A stretch of 64,000 bases of DNA from assembly GCF_004358695.1 (NCBI RefSeq), contig NZ_SNAA01000007.1, forward strand, positions 83,732-147,731, written 5' to 3'. A program made the position numbers and the translations under genes. The DNA comes from Palleronia sediminis. Its GTDB lineage: Bacteria > Pseudomonadota > Alphaproteobacteria > Rhodobacterales > Rhodobacteraceae. The stretch's first letter is position 1, and the number at the start of each line of letters is the position of its first letter. Below the pieces are notes generated by a model. The model was not told the DNA's origin, did no database searches, and saw nothing but the letters and a program-made list of their open reading frames with translations. Shown in pieces: positions 8,464 through 19,170 of the stretch.

Positions 8464-8961
8464 ATGCTCGACGCCCTCGTTCCCGAATTCGTCGCATCGT
8501 TCAGCGCGGTGCCCGTCCTCGCCGCGCTGTTGCGGATGACCGCCGCGCTGGTGCTGGGCGGCATCGTCGGCGTCGAGCGCGAGGTCCGCTCGAAGCCCGC
8601 CGGGCTCAGGACGCATATGCTGGTCTCGATCGCGGCCTGCCTGTTCACGCTGGTCGGGCTCGAGCTTGCGCAGCTCGATTTCGGGGGCGACGAGGTCAAG
8701 CGCGTCGACCCGCTGCGCCTGATCGAGGCAGTGACGGCGGGGGTCGCGTTCCTTGCCGCGGGGCTGATTTTCACCTCGGGGGGCAAGGTGCGCAACATCA
8801 CCACGGGCGCGTCGCTGTGGATGTCGGGCGCCATCGGCCTGGCCTGCGGCGCCGGGCAGATCGGGCTTGCCGCGCTGGCCACGGTCCTCACGCTGGTCGT
8901 CATCGCCCTGTTCGGCCGGATCGAGCGGGCGCTGGCCCGCCGCGACGACAGCCCGCCATAG
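8464..8961 (+). CDS. MgtC/SapB family membrane protein
   Basis: 165 residues with four or five hydrophobic helices. The family core is clear: ALVLGGIVGVEREVRSKPAGLRTH, with the conserved GxERE and RTH motifs, followed by RLIEAVTAGVAFLAAGLIF and TTGASLWMSGAIGLACGAG. MgtC-like proteins help bacteria cope with low magnesium or acid, in some cases by acting on the F-type ATPase or on membrane potential. This is the short form without the C-terminal ACT-like domain. It ends 3 bases before the convergent ftsY stop codon. Confidence 0.88.
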   Translation: MLDALVPEFVASFSAVPVLAALLRMTAALVLGGIVGVEREVRSKPAGLRTHMLVSIAACLFTLVGLELAQLDFGGDEVKRVDPLRLIEAVTAGVAFLAAGLIFTSGGKVRNITTGASLWMSGAIGLACGAGQIGLAALATVLTLVVIALFGRIERALARRDDSPP

Positions 8962-8964
8962 CGC

Positions 8965-10116
8965 TCAGCCCTCGAGCCCGGTCAGCGCGGCGGCGAATTC
9001 CTCGGGGTCGAACGGCGCGAGATCGTCGATCTGCTCGCCCACACCGATGGCGTGGATCGGCAACCCGAACCGGTCGGCCAGCGCCACCAGAACGCCGCCC
9101 CGCGCGGTTCCGTCCAGCTTGGTCATCACCAGCCCCGACACATCCGCGATCTTCTGGAACGTCTCGACCTGGCTCAGCGCGTTCTGGCCCGTGGTCGCGT
9201 CGAGCACGAGAACCGTGTTATGGGGCGCCTCGGGGTCGCGCTTGCGGATGACGCGGACGATCTTGGCCAGTTCCTCCATCAGGTCGGCCCGGTTCTGAAG
9301 CCGCCCGGCCGTGTCGATCAGCAGCAGATCGGCCCCCTCGGCCTCGGCCCGCCCCATCGCGTCGAAGGCAAGGCTCGCCGGGTCCGAGCCCTGCGGCGCG
9401 GTCATCACCGGAACCCCGGCCCGGTCGCCCCAGACCTGCAACTGCTCGACCGCCGCGGCGCGGAACGTGTCGCCGGCCGCAATCACTACCGACTTGCCCG
9501 CGGCGCGGAACTGGCTCGCGAGCTTGCCGATGGTCGTCGTCTTGCCCGAACCGTTGACGCCGACGACCAGCACGACCTGCGGTTTTTTCGCATAGATCGG
9601 GAGGGGGCGGGCCACGGGGTCGAGGATGCGGGCGATCTCGGCGGCGAGGAGGCGCTTGATCTCGGCGGTCGAGACACGCCGCCCGAACCGGCCCTCGGCC
9701 ATGTTGGCGGCGACGCGCGCGGCGGTATCGACGCCCATATCGGCCGAAACGAGCAGGTCCTCGAGCTCTTCGAGCATCGCGTCGTCGAGCGGCCGGCGCG
9801 CGACCGGTCCCTCGGGTTCGGCCCGGCGCCACAACCGGTTGAGAAGCCCGCCGGGCTGCGGCGGATCGACAGCGGGCGGCGCCTCGGGCACGGGGATGGG
9901 CGCGGGGCCCGCGGTGGCCGCGGGCGGTTCGGGCTCGGGCTCGGGCGTGGGTGCCGGCTCGGGTTCGGGGGGTGGCGCGGGCGCAGGTTCGGGCCGTTCG
10001 GACGGAGCGTCGGGGGCCGCGACCTCGCCGCCCTCTTCGACCAGCGCGTCGAGCCCCTCGTCGAGGCGCGAACTGCTCTTGAAGAGCTTGGATTTCAGCT
10101 TGTTGAAAAACGACAT
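8965..10116 (-). CDS. ftsY: Signal recognition particle receptor FtsY
   Basis: 383 residues. A Pro/Glu/Ala-rich acidic N-terminal region (about residues 28-100) is followed by the N domain and a GTPase G domain. Seen are the P-loop [29 protein letters not shown], the DTAGRLQN G-3 motif, and [10 protein letters not shown]. FtsY docks ribosome-SRP complexes at the membrane for co-translational insertion by SecYEG. The low-complexity acidic A domain is short and Pro-rich. ATG 10116 begins [15 protein letters not shown], an amphipathic start typical of the family. Confidence 0.97.
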   Translation of the reverse strand: MSFFNKLKSKLFKSSSRLDEGLDALVEEGGEVAAPDAPSERPEPAPAPPPEPEPAPTPEPEPEPPAATAGPAPIPVPEAPPAVDPPQPGGLLNRLWRRAEPEGPVARRPLDDAMLEELEDLLVSADMGVDTAARVAANMAEGRFGRRVSTAEIKRLLAAEIARILDPVARPLPIYAKKPQVVLVVGVNGSGKTTTIGKLASQFRAAGKSVVIAAGDTFRAAAVEQLQVWGDRAGVPVMTAPQGSDPASLAFDAMGRAEAEGADLLLIDTAGRLQNRADLMEELAKIVRVIRKRDPEAPHNTVLVLDATTGQNALSQVETFQKIADVSGLVMTKLDGTARGGVLVALADRFGLPIHAIGVGEQIDDLAPFDPEEFAAALTGLEG

Positions 10117-10261
10117 GGCCCACCATCTAGGCCGAAACGCCCGCGGGGGGAAGAAGCGCGCATTGGACAGGTTTCGTGCACGCTTTGGTCACGTTCGGAA
10201 TGTAGGAGGGAGGAGCGCGCCCGTGCTAGGCTGCACGCGCCCGACACCGAGGATGCCGTTC

Positions 10262-11380
10262 ATGCGCTGGACATTCGCCATCGCCACGCTGTTGCCCGTC
10301 CTGCCCATGGCGCTTGGCCTCTGGGGCGGCGGAGCATGGGTGGTCGTGGCCATCCTGTCGATGACGGCCCTGGTGATGGGGCTCGATTCGCTGGTGCGCG
10401 TCACCATCCCGCCCGATGCCGACGGGGTTGAGTTTCCGGCCGGCCCGCTCTTGTCGATCGTCATCGGGCTGTCGCAGATCGGGCTGCTGGCCGGGTTCGC
10501 GGCCTCGGTCGGCGCGGGGCGGCTGCCCTTGGTCGAATCGCTGGGGCTGCTTTATGCGCTGGGGCTGTGGCTGGGGCAGGTCGGCAATGCCAACGCGCAT
10601 GAGTTGATCCACCGCCCCGCCCGCGGGCTCAGGCGGTTCGGCGCGCTGCTTTTCACCGCGATCCTCTACGGTCATCACGCCTCGGCCCACCCCCGTGTCC
10701 ACCATCGCCACGTCGCCACGCCGCGCGACCCCGCCACCGCACGGCTGGGCGAATCGTTCTGGGCCTACGCGCCGCGCTGCTGGATCGACGGGTTCCGCGC
10801 CGGTCACGCGGCCGAGGCCGGGCTGCTCCGGTCCCGCTACGGGGCGGGCTGGCGGCGGCACGACCCGTTCATCGCCTATGTCGGCGGGGCGCTCGCGATC
10901 CTCGCGGGGCTCGCGGCGCTCGGCGGGCCGTCGATGGCGGCGTGGTACCTGGGACTATGCCTATTCGCGCAGATGCAACTCATGCTGTCGGACTATGTGC
11001 AGCATTACGGTCTGACCCGCGCCATTGGTCCCGGCGGCCGCCCGGAACCGGTCGGCCCGCGCCACAGCTGGAACGCCCCGCACTGGTATTCCGGCGCGAT
11101 GATGCTGAACGCGCCGCGCCATTCCGACCACCACGCGCATCCGGCGCGCCCCTTCAACACGCTCGCCCTGCCCGACCCGGCCGACGCGCCGCGCCTGCCC
11201 CGGTCGCTGCCGGTCATGGCGACGCTGGCACTGTTTCCGACGGCGTGGCGCCGCGTGATGGACCGGCGCGCAAGGCGGTGGGCGGCACCGGGCGACGGCA
11301 CCGCGGCAAAGCGCCCCGCCCCTGCCCCGCGCGATGCGGGGGCGGCGTCTGGCCAGACGGGGGCGGTCGTGGCAGATTGA
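10262..11380 (+). CDS. AlkB-like alkane 1-monooxygenase family protein
   Basis: 372 residues with about six hydrophobic helices and the histidine boxes of membrane di-iron alkane hydroxylases: HELIHR, then GHHASAHPRVHHRHVATPRDPA, then PRHSDHHAHPARPFNTL. The family inserts oxygen at the terminal carbon of alkanes or related chains using rubredoxin; no rubredoxin gene is adjacent. ATG 10262 has a GAGG site nine bases upstream; ATG 10253 is a weaker alternative. The last 40 residues are Ala/Pro/Arg-rich and probably disordered. It is divergent from ftsY. Confidence 0.85.
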   Translation: MRWTFAIATLLPVLPMALGLWGGGAWVVVAILSMTALVMGLDSLVRVTIPPDADGVEFPAGPLLSIVIGLSQIGLLAGFAASVGAGRLPLVESLGLLYALGLWLGQVGNANAHELIHRPARGLRRFGALLFTAILYGHHASAHPRVHHRHVATPRDPATARLGESFWAYAPRCWIDGFRAGHAAEAGLLRSRYGAGWRRHDPFIAYVGGALAILAGLAALGGPSMAAWYLGLCLFAQMQLMLSDYVQHYGLTRAIGPGGRPEPVGPRHSWNAPHWYSGAMMLNAPRHSDHHAHPARPFNTLALPDPADAPRLPRSLPVMATLALFPTAWRRVMDRRARRWAAPGDGTAAKRPAPAPRDAGAASGQTGAVVAD

Positions 11381-11384
11381 CCCG

Positions 11385-11810
11385 ATGACGCCACGCCCGA
11401 TCCTCGCCCTCGCCGCCCTCGGCCTGTCGGTGCTCGCCACGCCGTCGGCGACCATGGCCGCGACCCCCATGACCGCGGCCGAGTTCGAGGCCTATGTCAC
11501 CGGAAAAACGCTTACATTCTCGGTCGGCGGCAGCCCCTACGGTCAGGAGGAATACCGCGACGGCCGCCGGGTGCGATGGTCGTTTCTCGACGGCGACTGC
11601 AAGGAGGGCGACTGGTTCCCCCAGGGCGATCACATCTGTTTCGCCTATGACGACGACCCGCCGGGCGCCGCCCCGATCTGCTGGACCTTCTACAGCGGCC
11701 CCGCGGGGTTGCGGGCCGAGCTCGCCGACGACCCGGCCGGAAGCGTCTTCTACGAAACCCGCCAAAGCGACGAGCCGCTGGTCTGCCTCGGCCCCGAGGT
11801 CGGCGTCTGA
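11385..11810 (+). CDS. Secreted hypothetical protein (DUF995-like)
   Basis: 141 residues. A signal peptide is clear (hydrophobic stretch ending in MAA at about residue 27). The mature part reads as a small beta-rich domain: TLTFSVGGSPYGQEEYRDGRRVRW, then a Cys-containing strand (DGDCKEGDW), HICFAYDD, and PICWTFY, with the remaining Cys near the C-terminus. The pattern of a printed activity strand followed by a CW motif resembles DUF995 and related alphaproteobacterial periplasmic proteins. The function is unknown. It begins 4 bases after the alkB-like stop and may share its transcript. Confidence 0.65.
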   Translation: MTPRPILALAALGLSVLATPSATMAATPMTAAEFEAYVTGKTLTFSVGGSPYGQEEYRDGRRVRWSFLDGDCKEGDWFPQGDHICFAYDDDPPGAAPICWTFYSGPAGLRAELADDPAGSVFYETRQSDEPLVCLGPEVGV

Positions 11811-11832
11811 CGGCGCGCCGTCTGCCCGCCCG

Positions 11833-13365
11833 TCAAAGCAGCGTGCCCTGTTCGGGCGGCGACTCCTTGCCCCTGGGTTTGCGGGGCCGCGACAGTGCCA
11901 GCCGCCCATCCTGGAACTCGATCTCGAGCGCGGCGGCATCGGTGGCGGCCGCGCGCGTCGTCACGACCCTCTCGCCGTCGCGCACCACCGCATAGCCGCG
12001 CTTCAACGTCGCGGTATAGCTCAACCCCTCGAGCAAGCGCCCCGCCGCATCGAGCCGGGCCTGCGCCGCCTGCGCCCGCGCGGCCGTCGCGCGACCGAGC
12101 CGGTCATCGATGCCCGCAAGCTCGCCCCGCATCGTCTCGAGACGCCTCAGCAGGGGCCGCGGCCGGTGGCGCGCCGCGATATCGGCCAGACGCTCGCCGC
12201 GCCGCCCGAGCGCGCGCTGCATGGCCGGTCCCAGCCTTGCGCCACGGCCGTTCGCGGCCTCGCGCGCATCGGACAGGCGCCGCTGCAGGGCGCGCAGGTT
12301 CAGCACCGCGCCCACCTCGGCCAGGCGCGACCGCTCGCCGGTGACGCGGGCCTGCAATGCGCGCGGCAGGTCCCGCTCGACCGTGTCGAGCCGCTGCCGC
12401 GCCGGGCGGGTCAGCGTCTCGGGGCGGGGCAACGCGCGCGACAGGTCGGCCACGCGCTGGCGCCGACCGGCAATGGCCTGCGCCAGCCCCCGGCTCAGCC
12501 GCGCGGCCTGTCCGTCGATCGTCGCGGCCAGCTCGAGCCGCACGGGCACGGCCAGCTCGGCGGCGGCGGTCGGGGTTGGCGCGCGGCGGTCGGCGGCGTG
12601 GTCGATCAGCGTCCAGTCGGTCTCGTGCCCGACAGCCGAGATCAGTGGGATCGCACTGGCCGCGGCGGCGCGCACCACGGCCTCGTCGTTGAACCCCCAG
12701 AGATCCTCGATCGACCCGCCCCCCCGCGCGACGATCAGCAGGTCGGGGCGCGGCACGGCGCCGCCCGGCTCGAGCGCGTTGAAGCCCGCGATGGCACGCG
12801 CCACCTGCGCGGGGCAGTCGCGCCCCTGCACCGCCACGGGCCAGACCAGCACCTTGCGCGGAAAGCGGTCGCGCAGGCGGTGCAGGATATCGCGGATCAC
12901 CGCCCCCGCGGGCGAGGTCACGACGCCGATCACCTCGGGCAGAAAGGGCAGCGGGCGCTTGCGCGCCTCGGCGAACAGCCCCTCGGCCTCGAGCGCCTTG
13001 CGCCGTTTCTCGAGCATGGCCATCAGCGCGCCCATGCCGGCGGGCTGCACCTCCTCGACGGTAAGCTGGTATTTCGACTGGCTGCCAAAGGTGGTCAGCC
13101 GCCCCGTCGCGACGATCTCCATCCCCTCTTCGGGCAGGTGCGACAGCGCCCCGATCTGACCCTTCCACGCGACCGATGCCAGGACCGACCGGTCGTCCTT
13201 GATGTCGAAATAGAGATGGCCGGACTTGGCGCGGAACACGCGCCCGACCTCGCCCCGCACCCGGATGCGCGAAAACTCGCCCTCGATCACGCGTTTGACC
13301 GCCCCCGAAATCTCGGAGACGGAATATTCGTGGGCATTGCTTGGGGATTCGTCGAAAAGCTCCAT
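11833..13365 (-). CDS. xseA: Exodeoxyribonuclease VII large subunit
   Basis: 510 residues. An N-terminal OB-fold (residues 8-110: SVSEISGAVKRVIE, IRVRGEV, HLYFDIKDD) is followed by the catalytic domain (GVVTSPAGAVIRDIL, RGGGSIEDLWGFNDE, SAVGHETDWTLID) and a long Arg/Ala-rich coiled-coil region. The end, LKRGYAVVRDGE, is typical. With XseB it degrades single-stranded DNA from both ends during repair. ATG 13365 (MELFDESPSN) matches relatives. It is divergent from purD. Relatives are 450-530 residues, so the length is normal. Confidence 0.95.
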   Translation of the reverse strand: MELFDESPSNAHEYSVSEISGAVKRVIEGEFSRIRVRGEVGRVFRAKSGHLYFDIKDDRSVLASVAWKGQIGALSHLPEEGMEIVATGRLTTFGSQSKYQLTVEEVQPAGMGALMAMLEKRRKALEAEGLFAEARKRPLPFLPEVIGVVTSPAGAVIRDILHRLRDRFPRKVLVWPVAVQGRDCPAQVARAIAGFNALEPGGAVPRPDLLIVARGGGSIEDLWGFNDEAVVRAAAASAIPLISAVGHETDWTLIDHAADRRAPTPTAAAELAVPVRLELAATIDGQAARLSRGLAQAIAGRRQRVADLSRALPRPETLTRPARQRLDTVERDLPRALQARVTGERSRLAEVGAVLNLRALQRRLSDAREAANGRGARLGPAMQRALGRRGERLADIAARHRPRPLLRRLETMRGELAGIDDRLGRATAARAQAAQARLDAAGRLLEGLSYTATLKRGYAVVRDGERVVTTRAAATDAAALEIEFQDGRLALSRPRKPRGKESPPEQGTLL

Positions 13366-13476
13366 GCCAGCGAGACTAGCGCCCGACGCCCACGGGCGGA
13401 AGGCCGCGCGCGCTTCACACCGCCGGGGTGCGCCGCTATCAGCGGCCCCGAACGGGCGGCGGAACGGAGCGGCGGC

Positions 13477-14742
13477 ATGAACATCCTGATCCTCGGCGGC
13501 GGCGGTCGCGAACATGCGCTGGCCTGGGCGGTGCTGCAGAACCCCAAATGCGATCGCCTGATCGTGGCGCCGGGCAATGCCGGGATCGCGGCCATCGCCG
13601 AGACGATGCGCGTCGATATCTGCGACGCGCCCGCGGTCGTGCAGGCCGCCGTCGATTGCGCCATCGACCTCGTCCTCATCGGCCCCGAGGCGCCGCTGGC
13701 CGCGGGCGTGGCCGATGCGCTGCGCGCGGCCGGGATCGCGGTGTTCGGACCCGACCGCGCGGCGGCGATGGTCGAGACCTCGAAGAGCTTTACCAAGGCG
13801 CTGTGCGACGCGGTGGGCGCGCCTACCGCGCGCTATGCGCGGTTCACCGAGGCCGCCCCCGCGCTGGCCCATATCCGCGAACAGGGCGCGCCCGTCGTGG
13901 TCAAGGCCGACGGGCTGGCCGCCGGCAAGGGCGTGACCGTCGCCTCGAGCCTGGCCGAGGCCGAGGCGGCGGTCGAGGACATATTCGCCGGCCAGTTCGG
14001 CGCCGCCGGCTCGGCCGTCGTGATCGAGGAGATGCTGACCGGCGAAGAGGCGTCGTTCTTCGTGCTGGTGGACGGCATCGACTTGCTGCCCATCGGCACC
14101 GCGCAGGACCACAAGCGCGCGGGCGAAGGCGATACCGGTCCCAATACCGGCGGCATGGGCGCCTATTCCCCCGCCCCGGTCATGGATGCCGCGGTCGAGG
14201 CCCGCGCGCTGGACGAGATCGTGCGCCCCTGCATGACCGCGCTCGCGCAAGGCGGAACGCCCTATTCGGGCGTGCTCTATGTCGGATTGATGATCGAGGA
14301 CGGCGCGCCCCGGCTGATCGAATTCAACGCGCGCTTCGGCGACCCGGAAGCGCAGGTGCTGATGATGCGGCTCGGGGCGCAGGCGCTCGACCTGATGCAG
14401 GCCTGCGCCGAGGGGCGTCTGAACGAGGCGCGGGTGCATTGGGCCGAGGATCACGCGATGACGGTGGTGATGGCCGCGCCCGGCTATCCCGGCCCCGTCG
14501 AGACGGGCCAGCCCATCGGCGGGATCGAGGCCATCACGGGCAGCTCGACGGGCATGGTGTTCCATTCGGGCACGGCGATGCGCGAGGGGCGCGTCGTCTC
14601 GGCCGGGGGGCGGGTGCTGTCGGTGACCGCGCGCGGCGAGAGCCTCGGCGAGGCGCGCGACCGGGTCTATGGCATGGTCGACGCGGTCGACTGGCCCGAG
14701 GCGCAGTTCCGCCGCGATATCGGGTGGCGCGCCCTGCGCTGA
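13477..14742 (+). CDS. purD: Phosphoribosylamine-glycine ligase
   Basis: 421 residues, ATP-grasp fold. Purine synthesis step two: phosphoribosylamine + glycine + ATP to GAR. Seen are MNILILGGGGREHALAW at the N-terminus, the ATP-grasp segments VVKADGLAAGKGVTV, EEMLTGEEASFFVLVDG, PNTGGMGAYSPAP, and the metal/ATP site IEFNARFGDPEAQ. Length and start match the family exactly. It is divergent from xseA and is followed by a hairpin and the convergent ferredoxin gene. Confidence 0.97.
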   Translation: MNILILGGGGREHALAWAVLQNPKCDRLIVAPGNAGIAAIAETMRVDICDAPAVVQAAVDCAIDLVLIGPEAPLAAGVADALRAAGIAVFGPDRAAAMVETSKSFTKALCDAVGAPTARYARFTEAAPALAHIREQGAPVVVKADGLAAGKGVTVASSLAEAEAAVEDIFAGQFGAAGSAVVIEEMLTGEEASFFVLVDGIDLLPIGTAQDHKRAGEGDTGPNTGGMGAYSPAPVMDAAVEARALDEIVRPCMTALAQGGTPYSGVLYVGLMIEDGAPRLIEFNARFGDPEAQVLMMRLGAQALDLMQACAEGRLNEARVHWAEDHAMTVVMAAPGYPGPVETGQPIGGIEAITGSSTGMVFHSGTAMREGRVVSAGGRVLSVTARGESLGEARDRVYGMVDAVDWPEAQFRRDIGWRALR

Positions 14743-14775
14743 CGCGGCGGCGGGCGCGCCCGTCGCGGCCGGGCA

Positions 14776-14797
14776 TGGGTATTTGAAAAGAGAAGAG
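14776..14797 (+). repeat. Short dispersed intergenic motif, copy C (diverged)
   Basis: TGGGTATTTGAAAAGAGAAG resembles the motifs at 1143-1167 and 36433-36457 (same TGRGTATTT start, GAAA, and AGAGA end) but is a few bases shorter in the middle. It lies in the convergent gap between purD and the ferredoxin gene. Confidence 0.4.
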
Positions 14798-14801
14798 TCG
14801 G

Positions 14802-14825
14802 CCGGGGGCGGCGCCATGCCCCCGG
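14802..14825. terminator. GC-rich hairpin between convergent purD and ferredoxin genes
   Basis: CCGGGGGC pairs with GCCCCCGG around an 8-base loop. There is no clear T run on either side. Its place between two convergent stop codons suggests a shared transcription stop. Confidence 0.5.
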
Positions 14826-14830
14826 ATGCG

Positions 14831-16230
<1,400 letters not shown>

Positions 16231-16245
16231 GATCCGCATGCGAAA

Positions 16246-16277
16246 GGGGCCGCCGCGCTGTTGCGCGACGGCCCCCC
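16246..16277 (-). terminator. Hairpin terminator downstream of degP
   Basis: GGGGCCGCCGCGC and GCGCGACGGCCCC form a long, slightly imperfect stem with a TGTT loop. On the minus strand it is followed by TTTCG. It sits between the lipoprotein gene and convergent degP and probably stops degP transcription. Confidence 0.6.
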
Positions 16278-16302
16278 GGTCAGAGGGCGCGGCGGGCCGC
16301 GA

Positions 16303-17751
16303 TCACTCGATGGGCAGCGCGACGAAGCGCGGGTCGCCCTCGCGACGGATCAGCAGCAGCACCGAGCGGCGCCCGGCCTCGCGCGCCTCTTCAATCCGGT
16401 CCTCGAGCGCGGCCGACGAGGTCACGCCCTGCTGGCCGGCCTCGGTGATGACATCGCCCGCGCGGATCCCTTTCTCGAAGGCTTCGCTATCCTCGGCCAC
16501 ATCCGTCACGACGAGCCCCTCGGCGCCCTCGCCAAGGCCAAGCTGCTCGCGCATCTCGTCGTCGAGCTCGGTCACGGTGATCCCCAGAAGCTCGGTCTCG
16601 TTGCTTTCGGGCACGTCGCGGCTGGCCGTGGCCGGCACCGATTCGGCCTCTTCGCGGCGACCGAGCGTCACGGCGAGTTCCACCCGTTCCCCGTCGCGAT
16701 AGACGGTCAGCGGCACCTCGGCCCCGACCGCGGCATCGCCCACGCGGCGCACCAGTTCGCGGGTATCGGCAACCTCCTGGTCGTTGAAGGACACGATCAC
16801 GTCGCCGGCCTGCATCCCGGCCTCTTCGGCGGGGCCTTCGGGGACGTCGGTGACGAGCGCGCCGGTCGCCTCGGCCAGGCCGATGCTTTCGGCGATATCC
16901 TCGGTCACGTCCTGGATGCGCACGCCCAGCCAGCCGCGGCGGGTCTCGCCGAACTCCTTGAGCTGGTCGACGACCTTTTCGACCACGTTCGACGACATGG
17001 CGAAACCGATCCCGATCGAGCCGCCATTGGGCGACAGGATCGCGGTGTTCACGCCGACGACCTCGCCCTCCATGTTGAAGAGCGGGCCGCCCGAATTGCC
17101 GCGGTTGATGGCGGCATCGGTTTGGATGTAGTCGTCATAGGTGCCCGAAAGCGCCCGGTTGCGGGCCGAGACGATCCCGGCCGAGACCGAGAACCCCTGC
17201 CCCAGCGGGTTGCCCATCGCCATGACCCAGTCGCCCACCGCGGCATCGTCGCTGTCGCCGAAGGGCACCGGCTTGAGCGGCGCGTCGCTTTCGACCTTGA
17301 GCAGCGCGATATCGGTCTTGGGGTCGGTGCCCACGATCTCGGCGGGCAGTTCCTCGCCGTTGAAGAACTCGATCGCGATCTCGTCCGCGCCCTCGATGAC
17401 GTGGTTGTTCGTCACGATATAGCCGTCATCCGAAATCACGAAGCCCGAACCCAGCGCCTGGCTGCGGCGGGGGCGGCGCTGGTTCTCGCCGCGATCCATG
17501 AAGTCGCGAAAGAAATCCTCGAAGGGGCTGCCCTCGGGGATCTGGGGCATCTGCTCGGCGCTGGCGGCGACGGTGGTCGAGGTGGTGATGTTCACGACCG
17601 AATCGCTGATCTTCTCGGCCAGCGGCGCGAAGGTTTCGGGCGCGGCATCGGCCTGCATGGCGGGCAGCGCGACGAACGCGGTGCCGAGCATGAGGGCGGT
17701 CAGTACACCGCGGGTGCGGCGCCCGAGGTCGAAGGTGGTTTGCACGGTCAC
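16303..17751 (-). CDS. degP: Do-family periplasmic serine protease (DegP/DegQ)
   Basis: 482 residues, usual for the family. A signal peptide (cut near ADA at residue 35) leads to a trypsin-like domain with the triad His (VTNNHVIEG), Asp (KTDIALLKV) and Ser (RGNSGGPLFN). Two PDZ domains follow (about 270-355 and 385-475), the first starting GWLGVRIQDV. Start is a GTG with an AGGAG site. It degrades or refolds damaged periplasmic proteins. Its gene follows the hflK-hflC-DUF2065 run on the same strand after a 175-base gap, a common Rhodobacterales order for envelope quality control. Confidence 0.96.
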   Translation of the reverse strand: MTVQTTFDLGRRTRGVLTALMLGTAFVALPAMQADAAPETFAPLAEKISDSVVNITTSTTVAASAEQMPQIPEGSPFEDFFRDFMDRGENQRRPRRSQALGSGFVISDDGYIVTNNHVIEGADEIAIEFFNGEELPAEIVGTDPKTDIALLKVESDAPLKPVPFGDSDDAAVGDWVMAMGNPLGQGFSVSAGIVSARNRALSGTYDDYIQTDAAINRGNSGGPLFNMEGEVVGVNTAILSPNGGSIGIGFAMSSNVVEKVVDQLKEFGETRRGWLGVRIQDVTEDIAESIGLAEATGALVTDVPEGPAEEAGMQAGDVIVSFNDQEVADTRELVRRVGDAAVGAEVPLTVYRDGERVELAVTLGRREEAESVPATASRDVPESNETELLGITVTELDDEMREQLGLGEGAEGLVVTDVAEDSEAFEKGIRAGDVITEAGQQGVTSSAALEDRIEEAREAGRRSVLLLIRREGDPRFVALPIE

Positions 17752-17926
17752 GTCGTTCTCCTTGATGGATCATCTTGCGATGGGGTCGGGCCCTCGGGCC
17801 CGCGTCTTGGGGTTCGTGCCCCTTGCATTCGTTGCCCCGGCAATATGTGCGATATTTTCGTCCGCTCAACGGGTCCGGGGGTCGCGGGTTCTCAACACGG
17901 CGTGAAATTTCGACATGTTTCCGCCG

Positions 17927-18115
17927 CTAGAGTGCGCGCCCGAGCAGTACCAGCGCAAGCCCCGTGGCCAGCGCCAGAAGCCCGATCAGGCGTCGCGCCT
18001 CGACGGGCATCGCGCGCAGGCGATCCAGCACCTCCTCGATACGCGAAGGGGCCAGCGCAAGCGCCAGCCCCTCGATCAGCAGCACGAGGCCGAGGGCGGT
18101 CGCCGCCCAGCCCAT
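17927..18115 (-). CDS. DUF2065 family small membrane protein
   Basis: 62 residues with two hydrophobic helices (about 4-22 and 42-60) separated by an amphipathic stretch. This is the DUF2065 layout. Its ATG overlaps the hflC stop codon (ATGA), so it is translationally coupled to hflC. The function is unknown; the conserved position beside hflKC hints at a role with the FtsH/HflKC complex. Confidence 0.85.
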   Translation of the reverse strand: MGWAATALGLVLLIEGLALALAPSRIEEVLDRLRAMPVEARRLIGLLALATGLALVLLGRAL

Positions 18116-19170
18116 CAGTTCGTGACGCTTGCCGCGTCGGGCGTGTCGTCGCCCGAACCCGGACGGGTCGTGGTCGCCGCGGCGGCCTCGGCATCGGCGG
18201 CCTCCTCGGCATCCCCGGCCCGGCTGGCTGCATCGGCCGCGGCGGCGTCGCGTTCCGCGGTGGCCGTCGCCTCGCGCTCGGCATTGCCGCGCGAGCCGTC
18301 CGGCTGGTCCGTCTTGAGGTAGTTGAAGAACGCGTTGTCAGGCGACAGCACGAGCGTGGAGTTCCCCCCCTGCAGCGACCGGTCATAGGCCGCGAGCGAA
18401 CGGTAGAAGTCGAAGAACTCGGGATCGGCCGAAAACGCCTCGGCATAGATCGCGTTGCGCTCGGCATCGGCCTCGCCTCGGGTGATCTGCGAATCCCGCT
18501 CGGCTTCGGAGACGAGTTCCACCCGCGTCCGGTCGGCCTGTGCGCGGACGCGCTGCGCGGCCTCTTCGCCGCGGGCGCGTTCGTCCGTGGCCTCGCGCTC
18601 GCGCTCGGCCCGCATCCGGTCGAAGGTCGCGGCGAGGTTCTGGTCGGGCAGCGCGGTCTGCTTGAGCCGCACGTCGATGATGTCGACGCCCAGCGCCAGC
18701 GCGCGCGACCGGGCCTGGTCGCGGATCCGCGTCATCAGCACCGAACGGTCCTCGGACAGGATCGTGTTCGAGGTGACGCCGTCCGAACCCAGCACGGCAC
18801 GGGTCTGCGCCACGAGGATCGCCGAAAGCCGCCCCTCGGCCGAGCGGATGCCGCCCACGCCCACGGCGCGGCGGAACTGCTCGACATCGGCGATGCGGTA
18901 ACGCGCGAAGGCATCGACGATCAGGCGCCGGTCGTCCGAGGGCGTGACCTCGATAGGGTCGGTGTCGAGCGACAGGATCCGGTCGTCATAGCGCACGACG
19001 TCCTGGATGAAGGGAATCTTGAAGGCGAGGCCCGGATCCTCTTTCACCCGCTTGATCTGGCCGAACTGGAGCACGAGCGCACGTTCGCGTTCGTCCACGA
19101 CAAAGATCGACCCCATCAGGGCGATGATCGCGACCGCGGCGACCGCGATCAGAGCATAGAACTTGGTCAT
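18115..19170 (-). CDS. hflC: FtsH protease modulator HflC
   Basis: 351 residues. One N-terminal membrane helix (about 4-22) is followed by a band-7/prohibitin domain: VDERERALVLQFGQIKRV, DPGLAFKIPF, and an Ala/Glu/Arg-rich coiled coil (about 190-250). The C-terminal 60 residues are Ala/Asp/Arg-rich and unusually long. With HflK it forms a large periplasmic cage that controls FtsH proteolysis of membrane proteins. Start and stop overlap hflK and DUF2065 by ATGA junctions. Confidence 0.95.
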   Translation of the reverse strand: MTKFYALIAVAAVAIIALMGSIFVVDERERALVLQFGQIKRVKEDPGLAFKIPFIQDVVRYDDRILSLDTDPIEVTPSDDRRLIVDAFARYRIADVEQFRRAVGVGGIRSAEGRLSAILVAQTRAVLGSDGVTSNTILSEDRSVLMTRIRDQARSRALALGVDIIDVRLKQTALPDQNLAATFDRMRAEREREATDERARGEEAAQRVRAQADRTRVELVSEAERDSQITRGEADAERNAIYAEAFSADPEFFDFYRSLAAYDRSLQGGNSTLVLSPDNAFFNYLKTDQPDGSRGNAEREATATAERDAAAADAASRAGDAEEAADAEAAAATTTRPGSGDDTPDAASVTN